This document shows positions 8,706 through 17,918 of a stretch of DNA of 64,000 nucleotides, one piece after another. The first letter of the stretch is position 1; the number at the start of each line of letters is the position of its first letter. This DNA is from Luteococcus japonicus (GTDB lineage: Bacteria; Actinomycetota; Actinomycetes; Propionibacteriales; Propionibacteriaceae), in NCBI RefSeq assembly GCF_003752415.1, contig NZ_RKHG01000001.1:3038001-3102000 (forward strand), read 5' to 3'. Both the position numbers and the translations under genes were made by a program. The notes under the pieces are model-generated. The model was not told where the DNA came from. It saw nothing but the letters and a program-made list of their open reading frames with translations, and made no database searches.

Positions 8706-8771
8706 GTGGGAACACCGACATGGTGAGGCATCGGACGCTGCGACGCGTGCGATGTTTCACCATGTTCCCAC
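8706..8771. promoter_or_regulatory. Extended inverted repeat upstream of malE, candidate operator
   Basis: Inner arms 8719-8738 and 8745-8764 match at 17 of 20 positions (CATGGTGA..CATCG.ACGC against the complement of the right arm). Outside them GTGGGAACA (8706-8714) and TGTTCCCAC (8763-8771) are exact complements. The half-site TGGTGAAAC/GTTTCACCA resembles LacI-family sugar-regulator sites in general form. It sits 55-120 bases upstream of the malE start, where a repressor or activator of the importer would bind. No regulator gene is linked to the cluster. Confidence 0.6.
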
Positions 8772-8885
8772 TAGTTGTTGAAGGAGCAAGTGGTCGGGGT
8801 GGGAATGGACCTGTGGATCAGCTGAATCCACGTCGATCGTCCGAGGGGTGGTCCAAGCACGGTCACTCCGCGGGATTCGGGCAAC

Positions 8886-8928
8886 TTAGGCAAGGCTTTC
8901 TTGAAAGACCCCAGTCAATTAGGTAAGC
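8886..8928 (+). promoter_or_regulatory. Possible DtxR/IdeR-type iron box upstream of sufR
   Basis: The 19 bases at 8886-8904 (TTAGGCAAGGCTTTCTTGA) match the iron-box consensus TTAGGTTAGSCTAACCTAA at 13 positions by my count, and a second TTAGGTAAGC half-site lies at 8919-8928. They lie within 52 bases of the sufR start, in promoter position. Iron control of suf in addition to SufR autoregulation would be sensible. The match is imperfect, so this is only a candidate. Confidence 0.35.
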
Positions 8929-8936
8929 ATGGCGTT

Positions 8937-9695
8937 GTGAAATCGGACGAGACGACAGCGAAGGTGGCACAGCCGGGCCTCGTCGAGCCCGACGAGGACG
9001 CTTCCACCCGGGAACGCGTGGCCCGCTCCATCCTCGAGCACGGTGCCAGCACGGCTGCCGAGCTGGGGGAGCGGCTCAACCTGACGCCGGCGGCCATCCG
9101 CCGCCACCTCGGCGTGCTGGTGGAGCAAGGGCACATCGAGGGCCGGGAACAGCGGGTCTACGGATCGCGCGGCCGGGGGCGTCCGGCCAAGGTCTTCACC
9201 CTGACCGACTCCGGCCGGGCGACCTTCTACCAGGCCTATGACGAACTGGCCATCGCCGCGCTCAAGCAGCTGGTGCTGGCCGCCGGCCCCACTGCCGTCA
9301 GCGCCCTGGCTGAGCAGCGGGTCGCCGACGTCGAGGATGCCTTCCACCGGATCCGGGCCGAACAGCCCGAGGCAGCCGCCTCCGAGGTCCTGACCCAGGC
9401 ACTCAACACCGACGGCTACGTCGCGAGCGTCAAGCCCACCCAGCTCCCCGGCGGCGCGAACGCCGGCGAGCAACTGTGCCAGCACCACTGTCCGGTGGCC
9501 CACGTCGCCGAGCAGTTCCCGCAACTGTGCGAGGCCGAGACCCAGCTCTTCAGCCGGCTGCTCGGAAGCCACGTCCAGCGGCTGGCCACCATCGCCCACG
9601 GCGACGGCGTCTGCACCACCCACATTCCCACGCTGGCACCCACTGTCGGCGATTCCTCCGAAGCACCCGATCGAAAGGCCACATCCCATGACTGA
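8937..9695 (+). CDS. sufR: SufR, Fe-S cluster-sensing repressor of the suf operon
   Basis: ArsR/DeoR-like winged-helix regulator (252 aa). The N-terminal HTH ([22 protein letters not shown]) is followed by a wing with [12 protein letters not shown]. The C-terminal part has the Cys pattern of SufR ([12 protein letters not shown], then QLCEAE and GVCTTH) that holds an [4Fe-4S] cluster; loss of the cluster relieves repression of suf in mycobacteria and cyanobacteria. I chose GTG at 8937; an upstream in-frame codon at 8901 would read through the promoter elements. The frame overlaps sufB by eight bases, so it is the first gene of the operon. Confidence 0.92.
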   Translation: MKSDETTAKVAQPGLVEPDEDASTRERVARSILEHGASTAAELGERLNLTPAAIRRHLGVLVEQGHIEGREQRVYGSRGRGRPAKVFTLTDSGRATFYQAYDELAIAALKQLVLAAGPTAVSALAEQRVADVEDAFHRIRAEQPEAAASEVLTQALNTDGYVASVKPTQLPGGANAGEQLCQHHCPVAHVAEQFPQLCEAETQLFSRLLGSHVQRLATIAHGDGVCTTHIPTLAPTVGDSSEAPDRKATSHD

Positions 9696-11136
9696 CCTGC
9701 AGAACAAGCCGGTCGTCCCCGGCACCGGCGCGAGCCAGGACGAACACCTCGATGCGCTGGGCAACTACCGCTTCGGCTGGCATGACAAGGACGACGCCGG
9801 TCAGGCCGCCAAGCGCGGCCTGAACGAGGACGTCGTGCGCAACATCTCCGAGCTCAAGAACGAGCCGCAGTGGATGCTGGACCTGCGCATGAAGGGGCTC
9901 AAGCTCTTCGGTCGCAAGCCCATGCCCACCTGGGGTGCAGACCTCGGCGGCATCGACTTCGACAACATCAAGTACTTCGTGCGCTCCACGGAGAAGCAGG
10001 CCCAGACCTGGGAGGACCTGCCGGAGGACATCAAGAACACCTACGACAAGCTGGGAATCCCGGAGGCCGAGAAGGCCCGCCTGGTGGCCGGCGTCGCGGC
10101 CCAGTACGAGTCCGAGGTGGTCTACCACAAGATCAACGAGGAGCTGGAGCGCCAGGGCGTCGTCTTCCTGGACACCGACACCGCGCTCAAGGAGTACCCC
10201 GAGCTCTTCCAGGAGTACTTCGCCACCGTCATCCCCGTCGGTGACAACAAGTTCAGCGCCCTGAACTCGGCCGTCTGGTCCGGTGGCTCCTTCATCTACG
10301 TGCCCAAGGGCGTCCACGTCGAGATCCCGTTGCAGGCCTACTTCCGCATCAACACGGAGAACATGGGCCAGTTCGAGCGGACGTTGATCATTGCCGACGA
10401 GGGCTCCTACGTGCACTACGTCGAGGGCTGCACCGCCCCGATCTACTCCTCCGACTCGCTGCACTCGGCCGTTGTGGAGATCGTGGTGAAGAAGAACGCC
10501 CGCGTCCGCTACACCACCATCCAGAACTGGTCGAACAATGTCTTCAACCTGGTGACCAAGCGCGCCACCTGTGAAGAGGGGGCCACCATGGAGTGGATCG
10601 ACGGCAACATCGGTTCCAAGGTCACCATGAAGTACCCCGCCGTCTACCTGATGGGCGAGCACGCCAAGGGTGAGACGCTGTCCATCGCCTTCGCCGGCGA
10701 GGGCCAGCACCAGGACGCCGGCTCGAAGATGGTGCACTGCGCCCCCCACACCTCGAGCTCGATCATCTCCAAGTCCGTCGCCCGTGGTGGCGGCCGCAGC
10801 TCCTACCGTGGCCTGGTGGAGGTGCAGGAGAATGCCCATCACTCCGCCTCCAGCGTGAAGTGCGACGCCCTGCTGGTGGACCAGATCAGCCGCTCGGACA
10901 CCTACCCCTATGTCGATGTGCGTACGGACAATGTCTCGATGGCGCACGAGGCCACGGTCTCCAAGGTCTCCGACGACCAGCTCTTCTACCTGATGCAGCG
11001 TGGTCTGGAGGAGGACGAGGCGATGGCGATGATCGTGCGCGGCTTCGTCGAGCCGATCGCCCGCGAGCTGCCGATGGAATACGCCCTGGAACTCAACCGT
11101 CTCATCGAGCTGCAGATGGAGGGTGCGGTCGGCTGA
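9688..11136 (+). CDS. sufB: Fe-S cluster assembly scaffold SufB
   Basis: Scaffold subunit of the SufBC2D complex (482 aa), on which new Fe-S clusters form. It is a beta-helix protein with the strongly conserved [24 protein letters not shown], the [18 protein letters not shown] segment and the C-terminal [16 protein letters not shown]. Length is normal. No intein is present, unlike some mycobacterial SufB. The ATG overlaps sufR by eight bases and follows GAAAGG. It is followed after 51 bases by sufD. Confidence 0.97.
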   Translation: MTDLQNKPVVPGTGASQDEHLDALGNYRFGWHDKDDAGQAAKRGLNEDVVRNISELKNEPQWMLDLRMKGLKLFGRKPMPTWGADLGGIDFDNIKYFVRSTEKQAQTWEDLPEDIKNTYDKLGIPEAEKARLVAGVAAQYESEVVYHKINEELERQGVVFLDTDTALKEYPELFQEYFATVIPVGDNKFSALNSAVWSGGSFIYVPKGVHVEIPLQAYFRINTENMGQFERTLIIADEGSYVHYVEGCTAPIYSSDSLHSAVVEIVVKKNARVRYTTIQNWSNNVFNLVTKRATCEEGATMEWIDGNIGSKVTMKYPAVYLMGEHAKGETLSIAFAGEGQHQDAGSKMVHCAPHTSSSIISKSVARGGGRSSYRGLVEVQENAHHSASSVKCDALLVDQISRSDTYPYVDVRTDNVSMAHEATVSKVSDDQLFYLMQRGLEEDEAMAMIVRGFVEPIARELPMEYALELNRLIELQMEGAVG

Positions 11137-11187
11137 CCCGCACACCGGTTTCCATCCCTGCACTGACCCACAGAAAGAAGCACACAG

Positions 11188-12357
11188 TTGTCCACCGACA
11201 CCACACCGGCTGTCGCGGGCGCAATCGAGACGGTTGCCTCGCACCTGCACCCCAATCCCTCGTGGGACCTGTCCGACCACCCCGAGCCGACCGGCCGCGA
11301 GGAGATCTGGCGCTTCACGCCGATGAAGCGCATCGCCCCGCTGCTGCGGGCGAAGCTGACCAGCGACAACCTCGACTGGCAGACCAGCATCCCCGAGGGC
11401 GTCACCCTGAGCTCCATCTCCAAGGAAGAGGCGCGCGAGCTGGCCGTCGAGGCCCCCCTCGACCGCGTCAGCGCGTTGGCCGCCGAGAATGCCGCCTACG
11501 GGGTGCGGCTGGACATCCCCGCCGAGCTCGAGGTGGCCGAGCCGATCCAGCTGACCGGCACGGGCGTCGGCGGCGTGGTCAGTGAGCACACCGTGATCAC
11601 CGTCGGCGCCTTCGCCAAGGCGACCATCATCCTGCACTATCTGGGCGAGGGGACCTTCGCGGAGAAGACCGACATCCGCGTCGGCGACGGTGCCCAGGTC
11701 AGCATCGTCACCCTCCAGGACTGGGCTGACAAGGCCGTCCACGGTGGCCAGCGCTCGGTGCTGGTGGGCCGCGATGCCAGCGTCAAGATGGTCACCGCCA
11801 GCCTCGGCGGCGACGTGATCCGCCTGCAGGAGGACGTGCGCTATGCCGGCCCCGGTGGCGAACTCAACCAGTACGGCGTCTACTTCGTCGACGCGGGCCA
11901 GCACATCCAGCACCGCATCTTCGTGGACCACAACGCACCCCGGACCAAGTCCAATGTGGACTACCGCGGCGCGCTGCAGGGCCAGGGTGCCCACTCGGTG
12001 TGGATCGGCGACGTGCTGATCCGCAAGGTCGCGGAGGAGATCGAGACCTACGAGGCCAACAAGAACCTGGTGCTCACCGAGGGCGCAAAGGCCGACAGCG
12101 TGCCGAACCTGGAGATCGAGACCGGCGAGATCGCCGGCGCCGGGCACAGCTCCACCACGGGCCGCTTCGACGACAACCAGCTCTTCTACCTGATGAGCCG
12201 CGGCATCCCGGAGGCGGAGGCCCGCCGCCTGGTGGTGCACGGCTTCTTCGTCGACATCGTGCGCCGGATCGGCGTCGAGGCCGTCGAGGAGCGCCTGATG
12301 CAGGCCGTCGAGAAGGAGCTCGCCGTCGTCACCCAGACGCTCGAGGCCGAGAAGTGA
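11188..12357 (+). CDS. sufD: Fe-S cluster assembly protein SufD
   Basis: Partner of SufB in the SufBC2D complex (389 aa); helps iron entry and cluster release. The beta-helix core is recognisable, with YFVDAGQHIQHRIFVDHNAP, a SufD hallmark, and the helical C-terminus NQLFYLMSRGIPEAEARRLVV shared with SufB. The start is TTG at 11188, preceded by AGAAAG. A short N-terminal arm with the EIWRFTPMKRI motif matches the family. Its stop overlaps the Rieske gene start (GTGA). Confidence 0.95.
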   Translation: MSTDTTPAVAGAIETVASHLHPNPSWDLSDHPEPTGREEIWRFTPMKRIAPLLRAKLTSDNLDWQTSIPEGVTLSSISKEEARELAVEAPLDRVSALAAENAAYGVRLDIPAELEVAEPIQLTGTGVGGVVSEHTVITVGAFAKATIILHYLGEGTFAEKTDIRVGDGAQVSIVTLQDWADKAVHGGQRSVLVGRDASVKMVTASLGGDVIRLQEDVRYAGPGGELNQYGVYFVDAGQHIQHRIFVDHNAPRTKSNVDYRGALQGQGAHSVWIGDVLIRKVAEEIETYEANKNLVLTEGAKADSVPNLEIETGEIAGAGHSSTTGRFDDNQLFYLMSRGIPEAEARRLVVHGFFVDIVRRIGVEAVEERLMQAVEKELAVVTQTLEAEK

Positions 12358-12692
12358 GCCTCGTCGACGCCTGCGCGCTCGACGAGCTGGGCGAGACGCC
12401 GCTGGCGGTCACCGTCGGCGACGTGGACCTGGCCCTCGTGCGCAGCGGTGAGGAGGTCTTTGCGATCTTCGACGAGTGCAGCCACGCCAAGATCAAGTTG
12501 AGCGAGGGCGACGTGGAGGACAGCACCCTGGAGTGCTGGCGCCACGGTGCACGCTTCGACCTGCGCACCGGCGAGCCTCTGGACCTGCCGGCCACCGAGC
12601 CCGTGCCCGTCTACCCGACCACCATCGAGGACGGCCGCGTGCTCGTCGACCTCGACAACCCCATCAAGACCACCCAAACCCTGGAGAACTGA
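12354..12692 (+). CDS. Rieske-type [2Fe-2S] ferredoxin in the suf operon
   Basis: A 112-residue single-domain Rieske protein. The two cluster motifs are DECSHA (Cys-X-His) and LECWRHGARFD (Cys-X-X-His), 16 residues apart, as in dioxygenase ferredoxins such as HcaC/NirD-like proteins. It starts at GTG overlapping the sufD stop by four bases and ends two bases before the sufC start, so it is made with the Suf complex. This gene is common in actinobacterial suf operons; a role in electron delivery to SufBCD is the usual suggestion but is not proven. Confidence 0.93.
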   Translation: MSLVDACALDELGETPLAVTVGDVDLALVRSGEEVFAIFDECSHAKIKLSEGDVEDSTLECWRHGARFDLRTGEPLDLPATEPVPVYPTTIEDGRVLVDLDNPIKTTQTLEN

Positions 12693-12694
12693 GA

Positions 12695-13462
12695 ATGTCG
12701 AAGCTGGAAATCATCGACCTGCACGTTGACGTCGAGACCGAGACCGGTCCCAAGCAGATCCTCAAGGGTGTGAACCTGGTCATCAATGACGGCGAGGTGC
12801 ACGCCATCATGGGTCCGAACGGCTCCGGCAAGTCCACCCTGGCCTACTCCATCGCCGGCCACCCCAAGTACACGATCACCTCGGGCAAGGTGCTGCTGGA
12901 CGGCCAGGACCTCACCGAGATGACCGTCGACGAGCGCGCCCGCGCCGGCCTCTTCCTGGCCATGCAGTACCCCGTCGAGGTCCCCGGCGTCAGCGTCGCG
13001 AACTTCCTGCGCTCCGCCAAGACGGCCCTGGACGGTGAGGCCCCCAAGGTCCGCACCTGGGTCAAGGACGTCAACGCCGCGCTGGAGAAGATGCAGCTGG
13101 ACAAGGAGTTCAGCGCCCGTTCCGTGAACGAGGGCTTCTCCGGTGGCGAGAAGAAGCGCCACGAGATCGCCCAGCTGGAGCTGCTGAACCCGAAGGTGGC
13201 CGTGCTGGACGAGACCGACTCGGGCCTGGACATCGACGCCCTGCGCGTCGTCTCCGAGGGCATCACCCGCTTCAGCGAGCAGGGTGACCGTGGCGTGCTG
13301 CTGATCACCCACTACACCCGCATCCTGCGCTACGTGCACCCCACCCACGTGCACGTCTTCGTCGATGGCCGGATGGTGGCCGAGGGCGGCAAGGAGCTGG
13401 CCGAGAACCTCGAGGCCGAGGGCTACGAGAAGTACATCAAGGCCGCCCAGGCCCAGGCCTGA
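12695..13462 (+). CDS. sufC: Fe-S assembly ATPase SufC
   Basis: ABC-type ATPase of the SufBC2D scaffold (255 aa). Walker A GPNGSGKST (about residues 35-43), the SufC-specific FLAMQYPVEVPGVSVANFLR, signature FSGGEKKRHEIAQL, Walker B VAVLDETDSGLDIDAL and the switch histidine in LLITHYTRIL are all in place. The atypical DETDSGLD instead of DEPTSGLD is the SufC hallmark. ATG at 12695 is within five bases of the preceding stop. Confidence 0.97.
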   Translation: MSKLEIIDLHVDVETETGPKQILKGVNLVINDGEVHAIMGPNGSGKSTLAYSIAGHPKYTITSGKVLLDGQDLTEMTVDERARAGLFLAMQYPVEVPGVSVANFLRSAKTALDGEAPKVRTWVKDVNAALEKMQLDKEFSARSVNEGFSGGEKKRHEIAQLELLNPKVAVLDETDSGLDIDALRVVSEGITRFSEQGDRGVLLITHYTRILRYVHPTHVHVFVDGRMVAEGGKELAENLEAEGYEKYIKAAQAQA

Positions 13463-13526
13463 GCAGTCCTCACCGCGTGGGTCCCGCACTCCGGGGCCCA
13501 CGCCCCCGCAAGGCAAGGAGCACATC

Positions 13527-14840
13527 ATGGGAACAATTCCCACAACCGTCGAGACACTCGACGTTGACCGCATCCGCGCCGACTTCCCGATCCTGCAGCG
13601 CACCGTCGGTGACCATCCGCTGGTCTACCTGGACAGCGCCAACACCTCGCAGAAGCCGCGCCAGATGGTCGACGTCATCAGCGAGCACTACCTGCAGCAC
13701 AATGCGAATGTCGCCCGCGCCATGCATCTGCTGGGCGGGGAGGCCACCGAGGCCTTCGAGGGCGCCCGCGCCCGGATCGCCCGCTTCCTCGGGGCGAAGA
13801 GCCCGGACGAGGTGGTCTTCACCAAGAACGCGTCGGAGGCCCTCAACCTGGCCGCAAACACCCTGGGCGCCTCGCTCAAGCCCGGCGACGAGGTGGTGGT
13901 CTCCGTGATGGAGCACCACTCCAACATCGTGCCGTGGCAGCTGGTCTGCGAGCGCACCGGCGCCACCCTGCGCTGGTTCGACATCACCGACGAGGGGCGT
14001 CTCGATCTTGAGGCGGCCGAGCGTGACGGGTTGATCAACGAGAAGACCAAGATCGTCTCGGTAACCTGGATCAGCAATGTGCTGGGCACCGTGAACCCCG
14101 TGGCGAGGATCGCCGAGATGGCACACGCCGTCGGCGCGACGATGGTGGTCGACGGATCCCAGGGCGTCCCGCAGCGCCCCACCTCGGTGGCCGAACTTGG
14201 CTGTGACCTGCTGGCCTTCACCGGCCACAAGATCTGCGGTCCCACCGGCATCGGCGTCCTGTGGGGACGCCACGAGGTGCTGGCCGAGCTGCCGCCCTTC
14301 CTGGGGGGTGGCGAGATGATCGAGGTGGTCCGGATGACCGGATCCACCTTCGCCCCGCCGCCCTACCGCTTCGAGGCGGGCACCCCGCCGGTCGTCCAGG
14401 CCGTCGGTCTGGCCGCGGCGCTGGACTACGTCGACGGCCTCGGGATGGACCGGATCGCGGACCACGAGACCATGATCACCGGGCTCATGCTGGAGCGGCT
14501 GCAGCAGATCGAGGGCCTGCGGATCCTCGGCCCCACGCAGAACGTGGAGCGCGGGGGAGCGGTGGCCTTCACCCTGGAGGGAGTGCATCCGCACGACATC
14601 ATGCAGATGCTGGATGCCCGCGGTGTCGCCGTGCGCGGTGGTCACCACTGTGCGCGTCCGCTGCACGACCGGCTGGGGATCCAGTCGTCGGTGCGGGCCA
14701 GCGGCTACCTGTACACCACGCCTGCCGAGGTGGATGCGCTGGCGGAGGCACTTGTCCACACCCGCGACTTCTTCGCGGGGAAGTTCGCCACGGGTGGCGC
14801 CGGCCGGATCCGCCGCAGGGCAAGGAAGGAGACGCGATGA
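13527..14840 (+). CDS. sufS: Cysteine desulfurase SufS
   Basis: PLP enzyme of the group II NifS/SufS class (437 aa) that takes sulfur from cysteine as a persulfide for cluster assembly. PLP-binding Lys235 lies in FTGHKICGPTGIGVLWG, with VMEHHSNIVPW upstream for cofactor stacking, and the persulfide-forming Cys375 is in RGGHHCARPLH. ATG at 13527 follows AAGGAG. The stop overlaps the sufU start (ATGA). The C-terminal 20 residues are Arg/Lys-rich and poorly conserved. Confidence 0.97.
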   Translation: MGTIPTTVETLDVDRIRADFPILQRTVGDHPLVYLDSANTSQKPRQMVDVISEHYLQHNANVARAMHLLGGEATEAFEGARARIARFLGAKSPDEVVFTKNASEALNLAANTLGASLKPGDEVVVSVMEHHSNIVPWQLVCERTGATLRWFDITDEGRLDLEAAERDGLINEKTKIVSVTWISNVLGTVNPVARIAEMAHAVGATMVVDGSQGVPQRPTSVAELGCDLLAFTGHKICGPTGIGVLWGRHEVLAELPPFLGGGEMIEVVRMTGSTFAPPPYRFEAGTPPVVQAVGLAAALDYVDGLGMDRIADHETMITGLMLERLQQIEGLRILGPTQNVERGGAVAFTLEGVHPHDIMQMLDARGVAVRGGHHCARPLHDRLGIQSSVRASGYLYTTPAEVDALAEALVHTRDFFAGKFATGGAGRIRRRARKETR

Positions 14841-15313
14841 GCGTTGAACAGATGTACCAGGAGATCATCCTGGACCACTACCGGGAGAAGTTGAACTCCG
14901 GTCTCCGCGAGCCCTTCCAGGCCGAGGTGCACCACGTCAATCCCTCCTGCGGTGACGAGATCACCCTGCGGATCGATCTTGAGGGAAACAAGATCAAGGA
15001 CGTCAGCTACCACTCCGAGGGCTGCTCCATCTCCCAGGCCTCCACGAGCGTGATGAGCGAACTGCTCATCGAACGCGAGGTGGCCGACGCCATGGCCCTG
15101 CACGACGAATTCCTGGAGATGATGCAGAGCCAGGGCAAGGCCGAACCGGACGAGGACCGCCTGGAGGACGGGATCGCCTTCGTCGGCGTCAGCCAGTTCC
15201 CCGCGCGCGTCAAGTGCGCCATGCTTGGCTGGTCGGCCGTGCGTGACGCCATCCTGCGCGCCCAGGGCGCCCAGGACCCCCAACCAACCCACGACACCAC
15301 TGAGGAGCACTGA
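14837..15313 (+). CDS. sufU: SufU, zinc-dependent sulfurtransferase
   Basis: Sulfur acceptor for SufS in actinobacteria and firmicutes (158 aa). It has the IscU fold with Cys38 (NPSCGD), Asp40, Cys63 (SEGCSIS) and Cys127 (RVKCAMLGW), the zinc-binding set, and the roughly 19-residue insertion between the second and third cysteines that separates SufU from IscU. It exchanges its zinc ligand for the SufS persulfide. Translationally coupled to sufS by the ATGA overlap; ends two bases before the sufT start. Confidence 0.96.
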   Translation: MSVEQMYQEIILDHYREKLNSGLREPFQAEVHHVNPSCGDEITLRIDLEGNKIKDVSYHSEGCSISQASTSVMSELLIEREVADAMALHDEFLEMMQSQGKAEPDEDRLEDGIAFVGVSQFPARVKCAMLGWSAVRDAILRAQGAQDPQPTHDTTEEH

Positions 15314-15314
15314 G

Positions 15315-15722
15315 GTGTACGAACCCCATGAGGGCCACAATGCAGACGCGACAGAGGCCAGCCGTCCCAGTGACCTCGTCAAGGACGAGCTGCCCACCGG
15401 CGAGGCGAAGAAGATCGCGCTGATCGAGGACGTCGAGGAGGCCATGCGCGACGTGGTCGACCCCGAGCTGATGGTCAACGTCGTCGACCTCGGCCTGGTC
15501 TACGGCGTGCACGTCGACGAGCAGAACCACGCCACCATCGACATGACGCTGACCAGCCCCACCTGCCCGTTGACCGACCGGATCGAGTACGACACGCAGG
15601 CCGCTCTCGAGGGCCTGGTTGAAAGCGCGACGATCAACTGGGTCTGGCTGCCGCCGTGGTCGCTGGAGATGATCACCGACGACGGCCGCGAGCAGCTGCG
15701 CTCCATCGGCTTCAACGTCTAG
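15315..15722 (+). CDS. sufT: SufT-like MIP18/DUF59 Fe-S maturation protein
   Basis: A 135-residue MIP18 (DUF59) family protein. It has DVVDPELMVNVVDLGLVYGV, the family core, and the conserved reactive Cys in TLTSPTCPLTDRIEYDTQ. Members act late in Fe-S maturation, passing clusters to target proteins. GTG start at 15315 directly after the sufU stop. Last gene of the suf operon; a strong hairpin follows at 15797-15845. An extra acidic N-terminal stretch of about 35 residues precedes the domain. Confidence 0.93.
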   Translation: MYEPHEGHNADATEASRPSDLVKDELPTGEAKKIALIEDVEEAMRDVVDPELMVNVVDLGLVYGVHVDEQNHATIDMTLTSPTCPLTDRIEYDTQAALEGLVESATINWVWLPPWSLEMITDDGREQLRSIGFNV

Positions 15723-15796
15723 ACACACCGGCTCGCTGCGGCTTCGCCTCCGCTCGCCATCGGTGCAAGGAGCTTGCGCGTCCTTCCGTGTGTTGA

Positions 15797-15845
15797 CCAG
15801 CGGCGGCCGGGACCTCCCCCCACAGGGGTCACCGGCCGCCGCTGG
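15797..15845 (+). terminator. Terminator of the suf operon
   Basis: Perfect 14-base arms CCAGCGGCGGCCGG (15797-15810) and its complement (15832-15845) around a 21-base loop that itself can pair CCCC with GGGG. There is no U-tract, as is usual in high-GC actinobacteria. Another 135 bases without a gene follow before the convergent ABC ATPase ends at 15981; I see nothing else in them. Confidence 0.75.
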
Positions 15846-15980
15846 CGTGTTGTGCCGCGATTAGGGGCTCGCGGCACGCGGTGGGACGCTCGCGAACGGT
15901 GCTCAATCGCCCGCAATGTCAACCACCAAAGGAACTCTCTCGCACTTCCCGGGGGAATGCACGTTGGTCTTGCCAAACGG

Positions 15981-16730
15981 TCACCGACGGGGTGGCAGGT
16001 GGGTGGCCCCGGTGATGGCCGCCAGCACCGCCTCATAGCTGGCCTCGTCGGCCAGGAAGCTGCCATTGTTGCGGCCATGGCGCAGCACCTCGATCCGGTC
16101 CGCGATGGCACGCACGTCGCCGAGGTTGTGGCTGATCAGCACCACTCCCAGCCCCTGCTCGCGCAGGCCGTCGATGTAGCTCAGCACTTCCGCGGTCTGT
16201 CCCACCGACAGTGAGGCCGTGGGCTCGTCGAGCACCACCAGGCTGGGATCGCTGACCAGGGTCCGGGCGATGGCGACGCACTGCCGCTGGCCCGCGGACA
16301 GCTGGCGCAGGGGCACCGACGGGTCCGGCACCCGAGCGCTCAGGGCACCCAGGTGGTGACGGGCCTGTTGGCGCATCAGGTGGTGGTCCAGCAGGCCGAG
16401 CCGGGTGCGCAGCTCCTGGCCCAGATAGAGGTTGTCGACCACGTCGAGGTTCTCCACCAGGGAGGATTCCTGGAAGACCGACGCGATCCCCAGGGCGGTC
16501 GCGGCACGCGGTGAGGGGATCGACACCTGGCGGCCGTCGAACCAGATCTCGCCGGAGGTGGGCTGCAACACGCCGCCCATCAGCCGGGCGATGGTGGACT
16601 TGCCGGCGGCATTGTCTCCCACCAGGGCCAACACCTCCCCGCGATGGACGTCGAGGTCGACGTCGACGGCGGCCTGGACACCCCCGAAGGTCCGGCTGAT
16701 CCGGCGGAGGCTGAGCAGTGCATCCCTCAC
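15981..16730 (-). CDS. Single-domain sugar-type ABC ATPase (FrcA-like)
   Basis: A 249-residue ATPase of the CUT2 (ribose/fructose/xylose) class, with one nucleotide-binding domain instead of the usual two. Walker A is GDNAAGKST, where the family normally has GDNGAGKST; the signature is LSAGQRQCVAIART, Walker B LVVLDEPTASL and the switch His is in VVLISHNLGDV. GTG start overlaps the stop of the ROK regulator gene (GTGA), so both are made together. No permease or binding protein belongs to it here, while the divergent gguAB-chvE set already has its own two-domain ATPase. It may energise another importer or have a regulatory role. Confidence 0.85.
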   Translation of the reverse strand: MRDALLSLRRISRTFGGVQAAVDVDLDVHRGEVLALVGDNAAGKSTIARLMGGVLQPTSGEIWFDGRQVSIPSPRAATALGIASVFQESSLVENLDVVDNLYLGQELRTRLGLLDHHLMRQQARHHLGALSARVPDPSVPLRQLSAGQRQCVAIARTLVSDPSLVVLDEPTASLSVGQTAEVLSYIDGLREQGLGVVLISHNLGDVRAIADRIEVLRHGRNNGSFLADEASYEAVLAAITGATHLPPRR

Positions 16731-17902
16731 GTGGCACTCCTTCCTGACACGACGGGCAGGCCTGCGCCGTCGTGGGCGAGGGCGGAGGCGCCCATGGCCT
16801 CCGCATCACGTCCGAGTTGGGGGTCGACCAACAGGTCATCGACGTCGCCGAGCAGTGTCCGGGCATTGAGCGCCTCGCGCACCGGGTCCAGCAGGAGCCG
16901 GCCCGTCTCGGAGAGTTCCCCGCTGACCAGGATCCGGTCCGGCCCCAGCACCATGGCGGTGTTGGCCACGACGCGGCCCAGTGCCGCGGCGCCGTCGGCG
17001 ATGACCTGACGGCAGCCGGCATCCCCGCGGTTGGCGGCCTGGATGATTTGTCGAAGCCCCATGGGTCCGTGGCTCAGGCGCAGCAGGTCCGCCAGGGCGA
17101 TGGGGGACAGGACGGTGTTGAGACAGCCCCGCGCGCCGCAGCGGCACATGGCGCCGGCCGGATCCACCTGGACATGCCCCAGGGCGCCGACCGCGGCAGA
17201 CCGGCCACGGTGCGGGCGCCCGTCCAGCAGCAGCGACGCCTCCACGCCGTCACCCACCCGGATGTACAGGGCCACGTCGGCTCCGCGCAGCGCTCCGAAG
17301 CGGTACTCGGCAACGGCCGCGGCGTCAGCCTGCCGCTCGAGGACCACGGGACGATCCAGGCGTCGGGAGAGGGTCTCGGCGACGTCGACCTCCTCCCAGC
17401 CAGGCAGCGAACCGGCGGTGAGCTGGGCGGAAAGCACGTCTGGCAGTGCGACGCCGATGGTGGCGACGTCGTCGAGGCTGGCCCCCACCTCCTCGGTGGC
17501 CTCGCCCACGAGGAGGGCGACGCGGTCCAGCGTCGTGTCGTAGCGGTGTTCGTGGGGCAGGGGCAGATGCCGGGCGTGCTGGACCGTGTGCGACGCGTCG
17601 CCGAGGTAGGCGCTCAGCGCACGCGGCCCGATGCGGACGCCGAAGCTGAGGGCTGAGTTGCGAGCCAGGCTGACCTGCTGGGCCCGACGGCCGGAGCGGG
17701 TGGTGGCGCTGGTCACGAGCTGTCCTTCGGACTCCAGCTGTTTGACGATGTTGGAGACCGTTGCCGGCGACAGGCCGGTGGCGGCGGCCAATTCCACCTG
17801 GGTGATTGCGCCGAAGGTGCGCACCCCGTCGAGGATGCGTTGGCTGTTCTGTTCCCGCAGGGAGGTCTGGGAGCCGGGGGCAGTCTGGTGGCCGGATGCC
17901 AC
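16727..17902 (-). CDS. ROK-family transcriptional regulator
   Basis: 391-residue XylR/NagC-type repressor. An N-terminal winged helix (TQVELAAATGLSPATVSNIVKQL) is followed by a ROK sugar-kinase-like domain with the zinc cluster CRCGARGCLNT (Cys-X-Cys-X4-Cys). It probably senses a monosaccharide taken up by the divergent importer at 18150-22179 and represses it. I prefer GTG at 17902, which has GGAGG eight bases upstream; GTG at 17932 would add ten residues and read through a pair of direct repeats. The zinc motif and HTH are seen; the ligand is inferred from the neighbour. Confidence 0.88.
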   Translation of the reverse strand: MASGHQTAPGSQTSLREQNSQRILDGVRTFGAITQVELAAATGLSPATVSNIVKQLESEGQLVTSATTRSGRRAQQVSLARNSALSFGVRIGPRALSAYLGDASHTVQHARHLPLPHEHRYDTTLDRVALLVGEATEEVGASLDDVATIGVALPDVLSAQLTAGSLPGWEEVDVAETLSRRLDRPVVLERQADAAAVAEYRFGALRGADVALYIRVGDGVEASLLLDGRPHRGRSAAVGALGHVQVDPAGAMCRCGARGCLNTVLSPIALADLLRLSHGPMGLRQIIQAANRGDAGCRQVIADGAAALGRVVANTAMVLGPDRILVSGELSETGRLLLDPVREALNARTLLGDVDDLLVDPQLGRDAEAMGASALAHDGAGLPVVSGRSAT

Positions 17903-17918
17903 GGGGACCACCTCCTGC

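Noticed and set aside
9550-12240. An 896-codon open frame on the minus strand across sufB and sufD
   Set aside because: It mirrors sufB/sufD codon positions, has Gly/Val/Leu/Asp-rich nonsense composition and no ribosome site; such shadows are normal in high-GC DNA.
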